This document shows positions 5,400 to 17,300 of a stretch of DNA of 64,000 bases, one piece after another. The notes beneath the pieces were generated by a model. It did not search any database. It was not told where the DNA came from and saw only the letters and a list, made by a program, of their open reading frames with translations. Where the stretch lies: contig CAJUOI010000005.1 of NCBI GenBank assembly GCA_910588615.1, positions 1-64,000 of the forward strand, written 5' to 3'. Both the position numbers and the translations under genes were made by a program. Numbering within the stretch: the stretch's first letter is position 1; each line of letters begins with the position of its first letter. The stretch comes from an uncultured Christensenellaceae bacterium. Lineage in GTDB: Bacteria; Bacillota; Clostridia; Christensenellales; Borkfalkiaceae.

Positions 5400-8300
5400 T
5401 CGTTACCCCCTTGGCTTGCGCTTTCGGTTACCGACCCCTTGTTTGAGCCGTCCCCCGACGTTCTGTCCATTTCGTCCATCGACTCTTCCGCGAGCCGCTT
5501 CTTGCGCTTGTGCAAAATCACTTGTGTACAAGCCGCACCCGCCGCAACGAGAGCCACACCCGAAACCGAGCAAATCACGGCAATAAACACCGTGTTCGCA
5601 CCGACGATACGGAAGGCGTAATACTCCTCGACGGTATTTCCCGTTTCGGCCCACTCATAGTTTTCGGGATCGATCAGTCCGACGGTTGCCTTGAACGACC
5701 CGCCGTAACCGGCTTCGTTGTCTTTGATATACATGATATCGGGATCGAAGCCCTCGGGCAGATAAACCAGCACCGAGCCGTTGACAACAAGTTTGTTATT
5801 ACCGGGCTTGGGTTTGTTCACTTGCATACGGTTGACCGTCCAGCCGACGGTCGCGCTGCCCGCCTCCAACGTAACGCCCGAAGCAGCGATCCAAGAATAG
5901 TTATCGGCATCGGCAAGCGAGAACGTTACGCCGTACCCGCCCGCATTCAAAGCAATCAGGGTAACTTCATTGCCGTTTACAACGGAATTGCCTGCATAGT
6001 TGATACTCATCAGCAAGTGGTCGTATCCCGTAACCCTTACGCGAAGTTCACCGCCCGTGAAGGTGTCGTTTTTACCTTCTCCTTCGGATACGATGACGAG
6101 CTTCGGAGTATTCAAGGCATACTTTGCAATTGTGAACGGAACGCGTTCGCTTTCGGGGAGCGCATTCCAATCTGCCGCGCCGGCAACACTTACGGTTACG
6201 CTGTAAGTCCCCGCATTTGCAGGAACACCGTTTAGCAAGTTGCCGTTTGCGTCGTAATAACGGAAGGTGTATGCGCTTTCGTATTTCACCGCAAACGAAG
6301 GTGCGTTTGCCGCGGAACCGTACGTCCATCCTTCAATGGAAAGCGGCAGCGTAACACTGTTGTTTGCCGGCGTTACAACGAAGTCTACGATGCAGAAGTT
6401 TTGCGTCGTACCCTGCCACTGCGTATTGTTCGCATCTTTCAGCGTTAGCATCACACCGTGCGTTCCCGCTACCGTGTACTCACCGACCGTAACCGTGTAA
6501 TCGTCCGTGTCGGAAATTTCGGGAATCAAATTCTTTCCACCGTCGTATACCTGCGAAGCGATTTTAATCTCACCCTCTGCAATCGTCTTTTTGCCGATCG
6601 TGAAGCTGACACTCGGCGTTGTAAGCAACGTGAAGTTTGAGCTCACTCCGACGACGCTTGCCATATAGGAGCCCGCATCCGCGGGTGCGGTATCCGAATT
6701 GTAAGCAACGCCTCCCATCGTAACTCCCGTATAGGAGAAGGTCAGAACATCGGTAAGTTCCGCACGAACCTTGTCGGCATCGTAACCCTGTACCGTGCTG
6801 ATGGCACTGATGACCTCCGCGCTCTTCGCCGTGCCGTCGTATACGCCGCCGTTTGCGCGCAGAGATACTGAGACAGGCAGCGCCTTCACAGTGAAGATAC
6901 CGTTGTTATAGTTGATAACATAATTCTTGGTTTCCCGTACTGAGGACACGATCGCGTAGCTACCGACAGGCGCACCTGCAATGACGAGATTATCCTGTGC
7001 GTCGATAACTTTCAGTTGCAGACCTAATCCTGCCAGAGTATCGCCGGGAACAAGCGCATTGTCCGCAGCCGTCATACGAACGCCGTCTGCGGAGATTGCC
7101 ACCGTATAGAACGCTTCCGCATTGCCGATATTTACGGTGATCGTCTTCTTGCCGACGGTAAGTTTGCCTTCCGCCGCAACGAATTCATAGTTATCCGCAG
7201 ACAGCCCGCTCACATTGACGGTAAGGACGACGCCTTCTGCCGTAACGCTCCAATCCGCATCCTTAGATGCGGAATATGTAACGCTTCCGCGGATGACATC
7301 CTTTCCGTCGCCGCGGAGGAAGCCGGAAACATCGTAACCGTAGCCTGCGCCGCCGCCCGCATTGAACGCGTCGCCGTAGATGATTGCGGCATAAGGCGTA
7401 ACGGTAAGCGTCGCCTTATGAATCGTAAACTCCGTATAAGCCGTCGCGCCGAGATAGTTTCCCGTTCCTTCCGTCGTCGCTTTTACCCAATAGGTCTTTG
7501 CATAGACGGGCCTCGCCCCCCAACCGTCGGTAACCTCTTCGGGCGCTTTGCCATCCACTTTCTCGCGATACGAGTAGTATACCTGTCCGTTGAACGCCGA
7601 GGTTGCGTAAACGTTGAGCAGTCCGCCGTATACGACCGATGCGTTTGCACCGTCGCCCGTAACGACGAGTCCCGAAATTTTGTCCTGTCCCCGCGCGATC
7701 ACCCAATCCTTTACGACGGGTTCACGGCTGTTATCTGTCCACACGTAGTTGGATGAGCTGAGAGAAAAGGTAATTTCGTACGTACCGCTGTTGATCGTCT
7801 GAATGAGGATTTTTTCCCCGCTTACGGTAACATAGCAGTTCCTCGCCGTAACACTAACTCCTTCGACGCCGTTCACCGTCAGGCTCAACTGGCTACCCGT
7901 ATACATTGTATCCGCCGATAAAAATTCGGGAACGGATACCGTCATCGGCTTGACCTTGAACAGATAGTACGCGCGCTGCCCCGTAGTCTGATAATAAGCG
8001 CAAACGGCATATGTGCCTGCCTCGGTCGGAATATTCGCGCTGAACGACCCTTCCGTAATGCCGAGCATCGACGACACGCTCGCAAACTCCCTGTCGTCAA
8101 AACTTCTGTTTTTCAAAGCAGCCAGCTGTTCATTATCGTAATCGAGAGCAATGCGCGCATAGGTGAACGGAAGAACCTGCGCAACTCCGTCCACCGTAGC
8201 GGTAGGCGTATTCAAGCTTGCGTCGTAGCTCTTGTACGTCCAGCCATTAATGCCCGTAATTTTGAGCGTAACCGACTCCGTCGATACCGTAAGTACCAAC

Positions 8301-11300
8301 GTAACCGCGCCTTCGGTCTCGTTTCTGAGCGTGTAGTTGTTCTGTGCCGAAGCTTTCAGGCGAATCACGATACGGTACGTGCCCGCGCCGTATGCCTTAA
8401 ACGTGAAACCGTCCTCATAGGTATACGCGCTTTGCGGCACTTTTTCCGTCTGGTAAACACCCGACTCCACGTTACGGTATATATACTCGAATTCCGTACC
8501 GAAATCCATAATATCCTGTACGTAATTTTCGATTTTACGAATCTTATCCGCATCTTGCAGCTTATCAAATTCAGGCATAGCCGAGTTATTCCAGGAAAGA
8601 TTGATTTCTTTCTGCGCGATAACGTACTTGTCGTCTCCCTGCAACACGGACAAGCTACCGCCGACAAACGTATAGTTACTGTTGTCGTTAAATGCGATCG
8701 TAACGACGTATTCGCCCGCAACGTTCGGAATAGTCGTCGTCTGCCCGTCAACCCTCTTACCCACATAGCTTAACGTATAGGTATCGTTGAGCTTCGGCAG
8801 ATAATTCGTATCCTGCGTCAGAGCACTCACACCCAGAACGTCCGCATTGGCAAAAACGATAACTGCGTCTAACCTTGCGCCGCTCGCACCCTCGTTATAG
8901 CCGTTGCCCTCGGTGTAAATCTGCGACGAGGTCTTTGCCGTTACCTCACGCCTTGCCACCTCGAACTGCGTGGGAACGTAGGTTATAGTGTAGTTATTAA
9001 ACGAAAGCGCGTTCTCCTCCGCACCCGCGTAGCTTACGAGATAAGTGCCGCGGTTATTGCCCCAGATCTCGTTTACGTTGTAAATCGGATAGCTTCCCGC
9101 CCTGTAATTTAACGTATAACCGTCGGCGTTTGTAATTTCCTGCCTGTTGCGGATATCCTGAATCGTTTCGTTTCGGAAACCGTCATAAGCGATTGTAAAC
9201 GACGCTTCGTTTCCGTAAATCACACCGAATCCGTTTGCCTTGTATACTTTATTCGTCGTATCGTAGGTAAACGTTCCGCTCACGCCTTTTTCGGTATCGG
9301 ACACCTGCACGTATATCTTCAACGGTGCGGGAGTAATCTTGTAGTAAGCGTCTTTCACGAACTCAATTACGAAATTCGTTTCCGCATAGTTGCTGCTTGC
9401 GCTTGGATTCATCTGATATTTACCCACAACGCGAGCGTCCGTAACCGTCAAAGCAAGCCCCAAATCTTTGAGTGTCAAACCCGACGCGCCCGCCCAATTG
9501 TCTGACGGTTTAAAGAAGCCTTCACAATTTGACTGAACTTTTTGGTTAAGCTCCTGTTGCTGACTTTCACCGCTGTATACGCCCGACGCAGCGTCGTTGG
9601 CAAGGTCGCCTTCGAGCAGGTTTCCGTCTACGTCGAAGCCCTTCACCCAAACGGTAACGTTGCGTTTATCAATACGAAGCTCACCCGGAACGGTTGTTGT
9701 CTGCGTAAAGTTCGGCGATGTGATTCCGGAAGCATAGAAAACGTTGACGTTCTGTCCCGCATTCTTATTCGGGGAGTAATTGGCGATGCCGTACGTAATA
9801 TTCCCCACCTTCCAATTTCCGTGTTCCGTTTCAAACGCGATAATCTCTTCCGCCGTGCCAAGCGTTGCGCCCGCTCCCAATACGAAAGTATATTTCAAGC
9901 CAAATCCACTGAAATACCCGTCGATTGCCGCTCCCGTATTGAAAATCTGCGTGCCGTATTTCACCCAAGCCGTCTGGTCGGCATTATTTTCCGAGCCCAA
10001 CCGAATCGGCACGATGGTAACTTCCGCAGGGTCGATATTGAAATTAACGGAAATGTCGCCCGAAGCCTGATAATTCGGATTGCTTGCCGAGAACGTTACC
10101 GTATACTTACCGACGTTCGTCGGGGCAATGTTCGTACTGCCGTACACCGTACCTTCGCGCCCTACATACGTAGAAACGATTTCGACCGTCGCGTCGGACG
10201 CCACCTTCATGGTGTATTCCTGTGGCAGTCCGTTGTATTTGCCGACGGGAGTCTTATCGGGAGAAATCGTCATCAAGGCAGGCAAAATCAGGAAAGTTGC
10301 TGCGTTCGCACTGCCGTCTCCGTTCCGGATCGCCTCGTCCGCAATTTCGGTTTTGCTTGCGTTCGTTATCCGGATAACGTAATCTTCTCCGTACGAGCGC
10401 CCCGAACCCGAACGCGCACCCCAAACGGCGTAAATAGAATAGCCCACGTTGACTCCGCCCTCAATCTTTACGTCGTTGGTATCAATGTCCGACGACCGAT
10501 TCGAGAACGCTTCCGTACGCAACGTGATGACTGCCTGGTTATCGTTCGTGTACTCCGGTGCGGGAGTCCCATCATCGGGATAGAACGAACCGTTCGTTAC
10601 TTTGAACGTAAGCGTTTCCTTCGCCTCCGCACCCTTATTCAGATTATAGTAGTTGGACTTATCGGCAATCTCTACGGTTACGCAACGCTTCTCCACGGTA
10701 ATCCTCGCCGCGTTTTCGGGGAAAGAAACATTATAATTCCCCGCCGCCGCACGATATTTCTCCTGATTCTCGGCGCTGATAGAGATAAAGTACTCTCCCG
10801 TATAGTTTCCCTGTTGATAATCCGTGATAAACACGGGTTCTTCGCCGAATACGGCTGCGAGCGTTTCCGCCGCCGCGTCCTTTTCGTTGGAAACCAAACC
10901 GACGGCAACCGCCTTAAATGACTTCGCCGCATCGCCGTAGAAAATCGTCTGATCCTCGGCTTTTACACTCAATTCACGCCGTTTAACTTCAAACTCGAAA
11001 ACTTGGCGGAACGCGGTGAAGTTGTCGGTCTCCTCCATGGATACAACCAAACGATACGTGTCCGCCGTAAACCGTTCGGTGCTGTCTTTGTTATATAAGG
11101 TTTCGAACAACCCCTTCGCGTCGATTGTGCCGTTGCGATAGATATTGCTTGCGATTGCCTTATCGTCGTTTCCGCGGTACACGGCAACGGAAATATCCGT
11201 CTTTCCGTTGGCATTCGTTCCTCTCTTGAAGGAAACGGTGGGATCGGTTACCAGATTTTGGTCGAATCCATCGGCGCCGCCGTACCCGTAGATCCATTGA

Positions 11301-14300
11301 TTGGCTTCGCCGTACTTAAAGCCTTCGGCTCCATTGTTGTTTGCCTGCTTGATTTGCGCTTCCACGGAGCCGTAAACAGTCGCGTGGTTGGCAAGGAATA
11401 CGCGGTAATAAACGTATCCGCTCCAAACATCAACCGACGAAGGCACCTCCGAATAAGTTACCCCCTGCGTGAGTTCGTCCCACGCTCCTTCGGTTGTAAT
11501 CTCGATTGCGGCGTCGGCGCCTTTTGCCAGATAATACGTTATTTCCGCAGTGCCGTCTACGCCGTTCGCAAGATACTTATTTAACAGCTTCTGTTCTTCT
11601 TCGTTATAAAATACGTCCGTGCCCGCGAAGGAAACGGTAATGGTAGCGGGCGTAATCGAATATACGCCCTCCTTTCCGGTTTCCCCTTGGAAGGCAACAC
11701 TGTAATTGCTCGCCTTGCTTCCGTTCGCCGTGCCCGTAATGGGATACCGACCCACGGCTTTGTTTCCGTCGGTATTGGCAACGGTGGACAGCGTGAAAAT
11801 ATCGTCCCGACCGTCAATCAGCTCAACGCGCACGTTCTCGTCGTTGGAATAAGACGACCGAGGCGTCGTAATTTCGGCACTCAAAGAATTGCTTACCGCG
11901 CCGTATACGCTCGAAACCGATGCAATGTTTACGGTAATTTCAAGCGGTTTAACGGTCAGCGTGCTCTTCGCTGCCGTAACGAATACGTAGTTCGCGCTCG
12001 TAAGATTTAACGTAAGCCCGATGTCGTATCCGTCCTTTCCTTTGCCCTTCTCATAGCTCGGCACCGCGTACTCGAACGAACCGCTGACGACGCTTCTGTC
12101 GTCTCCCTCGCAAAGCGTAAACGACAAATCGTCAAGCGATTTCCTATATCCCGCCTGATTTGCAGGATTCTCCTCCCCGTACCAAATTGCAAAATTCAAC
12201 GAAACGGTAATTTCTTTGGGATTCACCGTAAACGTGAAGCTCGTCGTTGCGGCGTCGTGATTATCCGCCGTGGCGAGTACCCAATACACGCCGGAATCGG
12301 CTACGTTTCTTGCTTTCACCGAATCAAAGGATTTCCAGCGCGTGTCGCCGACGGCGGGTGCGGTTGCCTCGTTTCCCTCTTTTTTGGCAACGAAGAATTT
12401 CAAATCGTTTTCCGGTAAGCGCACGCCGCCTTCCATCGAAGGCGCGGAATCGAGCACAAAGAAATCTTGCGCGTTGTAGGTTTCCGTTTTATCGGCAATG
12501 GCGCCGAAGGAGAATTTCGCGTTGGAAATAACGTAGTTTCCTCCGTTAAACGTAAGCGTGTAGTTTCCGCTTTTTTCACCCGAAAGTACACACGCCACTG
12601 CGTACGCACCTGCCTTTGCGGTCTCGCTTGCGTCAAAACCGTTCAACTTTGCGGTCAATTGAACGATAGAGCGAATATCGTCGTTTGCCGCCTTGTTGTA
12701 CACGGTAATCACGCCGTCCCCATACAAGTCGACTGCGCCGCCGTAAACACTACCCGCATTCTCCCCTACCGTAACCGTAATCGGACGCGGAGTAACCCTA
12801 AACGTTTCGGGAACAACCGTAATACGATAGTTTCCGTTAGCAGTATAATCAACGCCGATCTGATATCCGCCGTCCTTTACCGCCAGATACTGACCCGCGA
12901 CGTATCCTTCCAGCATAACCGTGAGGTTTAACCCTGCAATATCGCTGTCAATAAACTTCGTTCCGTTTTCATTCGTGTAAGCCCATTGGAAGGAGGATAA
13001 AGGAATTTCTTCGCCGTAAACGACGGAGTCGTGTCCGTTCGTTACGCCGTGAATCGTAACTTCACGCGGGTTGATTGTCAGTTGAGGCAAAGTAATGTCA
13101 TTTGCCAATACAAAGTTACCCTTATCTGCTCCGCCGAGAATCAAAGCCAAACGGTAAGGATTTGCGTTTGCATTCTGCTGATATTCGGAGGCAATCGTTA
13201 AATTCACCTCCGACCCGTCCGCCTTCTGCGGCCAACTCGTTGTAAACTCGACGGCTACGCCATGGCGCTGTCCGTCGTAAGTAACGGTTTGGTCGGTAAA
13301 TTCAATATCTCCGTCGAAAATCGTTTTTGGGGATACGACAAAAAATTCCTTACCATCGGTATTCGTTCCGAATTTAAGGTTTTCTTTGTCGAACGACAGG
13401 TTTTCGTAGTCCGACCCTTCGGTGAAAGTAACCTTGATCGTAATCGAATATTTGCCCGCATTCCAAGGCAACCCGTTCGAAAGGTCGGCGGGGGTAAGCG
13501 CCCTCCCTTTCTCATCCGCAAACGCGTACTCGATTTTAGGGGCTTCCGACTCGAAAATGGACTGAATATCTTCCGTACCGTCCGTTACCGTTACTCTGAT
13601 AAAGGAGTCTTTATCCCAAATATTCAAAGCGGTACCGCTCATGCCGTTATCGCCAAAGGTATAACCCTTGATTTCAAACGTGAAATCCAACACGCTGTTG
13701 ATAACCGCATACATCAAGTCGTAAATAATTCCGCCGTTGCTTTCAGTTGTAACGGGTGCGCCGTATATTAACTTATCGATCTTATCTACGATATCCGCAC
13801 CGTTCTGCACCCAAACAAAATTATAAACTTCCGCGGTACTTTCACCCGCAGCAGCACTTTTCACCGTAACGCTCTGCATGGTAATACGGGCATAATAGAA
13901 GCCTCGGCTCGTAAATTCGTCGTTTGCGGTATTCCCCGCCATATCCCAAATGCCGTAAGCAACGGAGAAATTTACCTGAAAATAAACGCCATCGATTGTG
14001 GACTGAACCGTTGCGGGAGTAAACGACGGCTGCTTTGCAGTACCGTCCCACTGATAAGTATGCGTACCAAAAGTAGGCAATTCGATTTCCAATCTTTCAA
14101 CGGTAAAATCCGCAAGCGAAACGGATACTTCCTGTTTTTCATCGTTGCCGAAATAGTAATTCTTTTGAGCTTCTTCCGTCAATTCGAAGGTAACCGAATA
14201 GATGCCCGCGTTTAAGAAACCGAACAAGCCGTTGAACGTCTCCTTCGTTTTAAATGGGGTCTCCGCTGCATCCGCGTTGTAGCTGTCGGGTAGCTTGTGC

Positions 14301-17300
14301 GTTGCGCTTACGGTTACAAGCCCCCAATCGGAATTTCCAGACGCATTCAGTAAATTTCCGTATGATACCGACTGCATCCCGCCCGTATATTTCAGATCTC
14401 CCGCGTCTGTGGCAACGGGCGTTGCTAACCCGAACTTCTTTACCGTAAAGATATTGCTTGCGTTTACGGAGTAGTTCTGCCAATAGACGCCCTCTTCGAT
14501 AATTTCCGCAATTCCCAAATAGTCGCCTGCATTGACGGGATCGGTTTTAAATGTTACGTTAAGTTTAACGTCGTCGCCGCCGCAAAGCCCCTGCGCCGTT
14601 GCGGTAAAGGTTATGCTGCTGCCCGTATAAACCTGATTTTCGCCCCAAGAAACAGTAATGTCCTTTTGCGTAATCGTAAAGGTAAATTGATAAGCCTTCG
14701 TTTCGTCTGCTTCGCCGCTTGCCCCCTCCCATTTGTAGTTGGTTGCGGGCTCTACGGTTATGGTATACGCAAGCACTTTACCGTCAACAAGGTATACGTT
14801 TTTCAGGTCTTCTACGGTACTGCCCTGCATTATCGTAATTTTCAGGCGGTTAAAGTAATCCCGATCCCCGTTAAGATAGTCGAGGAAGTCATACTCAACG
14901 CCTTTATATTCCATTTCAATGCTCGTGCCGCCCGCTTTCAGCGAAGGAATTTGCAATGAACTCGAATTGATTTTAAATACGATTTTGCGATTTTGGGGCA
15001 ACTCGAAGTTGACAGCGTAGGTATACGCCGCCCCGCCGATTTGCTTCGCCGTAAAGTCGTTGACGAGCACGTAATATTCGTCCGCCGCAATCGGCGCGGA
15101 CGAAAGTTCCGTACCGTCTTTTGCGTAGAGAGCGGTAAACCCTTCGAGGGAAAGCTCGATAACGTCGCTGCCCACCGTTACACCTGATACGGCTTTTACC
15201 GTGGGCGCGTGCGCCTCGCCGTTATATACGTAGAAAATATTATTTAAATCTTCAAATTCCGTTTCTCCGTCGAACGCCTGAAACGAGATTTCCTTCCGCG
15301 CAACGGTAAAGTCTTCGAACACGACTTCCGTACGCCCATCCGCCCACTGATAGTTGCCGTTAGTATCCTGAAAGGAAACCGTGATTCGATACGTTCCCGC
15401 TTCGGTTACAAACGCCGAGCCGTCCGCAAAGCTCATTCCCGTGGTAACAGTTTTATCGGCAACTTCCGCCGTAAGCGTTCCTTCAATTGTAACCGCTAAT
15501 ATATCCGCAAGCGCATTACCGTTCTTTAAGTCCGCTGAAACGCTTCCCCAATTGGATGAGATTGCATGTCCGCTACCGTCGTACGTGCCGAGGGCTTTTT
15601 CCGTCGTAAAGTCGATTTTCGTAAGCGTCGCTTTGCCGACGGTAAACTCAGCAAAGAACCGCTTATCGGTATTCGAAAGCGCCGTACCGTTCTGCTTTAA
15701 AACGAGGTCGCCGTCCTGTGCCACGATGCCCGCAGCGTAATCCCACGTAAAGTAAGCGCAGTAATTACCTGCGTTCCACGTTTCGGAATTGCCCGTAGGT
15801 TGCGTTACGCCGCCCGCAAAGTAATACGCGGGCTGCGACAGGGTTACGAACGCGGGATCGGAAGAAGCCGACGCGTTGAGCTGACCGACTTCGCCGTATG
15901 TAAAACCGTTCGCACTTGCGTTAACGGTTATCTCGCGCGCAATAATTGTAAAGTCGATAGATTTTGCGCCCGTTGTGCCGTCGCTCCACAGATAGTTTTT
16001 GCCGAGCTTTTCCTGATTGAAAGCAATCGAAGCTGTGTAACTATTGGCGTGGATGTAGCCTATTTTATGGTTTTTATCCTCTTTGGTGTCGCTGCTCGAC
16101 ACGGTAAAGATATCCGCTAGCTTGTCGCCGTAGGCAAACGGTACGGAATTATAATTGATAAAGTCGTTCACGTCGTACGCTTCGCCCTTAAATTCCTGCG
16201 TCTTAACTTTAATATCCGTTACGCTAATGGGCTTTTTCGTGATTTCAAAACCGACGGCGCTCGACTGTCCCGCCTGATAAATGTTGTTTTCAAACGTTTT
16301 GACGAGAACGAAATAGTTTCCGACCTCTCTGATTTTGGTAACGTCCTTTGTTGCCGAAGCGGCGCTTTCCGTTCCTTTATAGTACCAGAACTCGTATACG
16401 AGATTCGAACCCTGCGCAGTCCCCATTCCTTCGATCGGATCTTGCGTGCCTTGGATTCTTGCGCTGACACTTGCCGAGGTTTCCTCCGTCCAACCGTAAA
16501 CTCTGTTCGCTCCGTTTTCATAGACGAGCGAAACGTCGATCGGCGCCTTATTTACTTGCAGCGTGTATTGCAACTCGTAGTCCGTCTTCTTTACTCTGCC
16601 GCTCTGCGCCGCCAACGAGGAAGGATTGCCCCAAACGTAGTCGCCGCCGTCTTTAAGCGTAACGCTCATAACGAATAAGCCGCTGCGGAGGAAGGAAACC
16701 TTTCCCGTTGCGGAATCGTACGTGAGGATTCCGTTGGAGGAATTATTGACGTCAATAATAGCGTCCCCGTTCTGGGAATCCGTAAAAGATACCGTTAACG
16801 CCGTCGCGTCCAAACCCGTCAGATCGAGCGTCTTGAAACAATTATCTACGGAATAAGTGATAATGTCGTAATTCTCTTCGCCGTTTGAAGATTTCAGTGC
16901 GGGCACGCTTAGCACCGCGGGATCGACATCAATCTCACGAGAATCCGCAATATCGCATTCTGTCCGTTGTCCCTTATCGTTTATATAGGAAAAGGAAACC
17001 GTAATTTTTGCGAAATTTACTTGGGTACTTAATTCGGTCAACGGATATTCATCGTTCCCCGACGTCGAATAACCGACCTTGATATTACTCTCAAAGTTCA
17101 AATCTTCCAACGGTATGGCAACTCTACCGTTACCGTAACGAAAGGTTACCGTCAACCCCGTAAAATCAAATTTTGCGTGTGCGGTTTGACGAACAGGGTT
17201 GCCCCCCAATTCCCCCGAAATTGAGCTCGGTCCGACGTACTCGATGCCCGTAATATGAACGACGATGGGTTTTACGTTTTCTTGGTTGCTTCCGTTATAA

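Noticed and set aside
5510..6235. Many long plus-strand frames opposite the giant gene (also 9542-10921 and 17498-18172)
   Set aside because: They are antisense shadows of a GC-rich coding frame, with Arg/His/Val-rich products and no ribosome sites.
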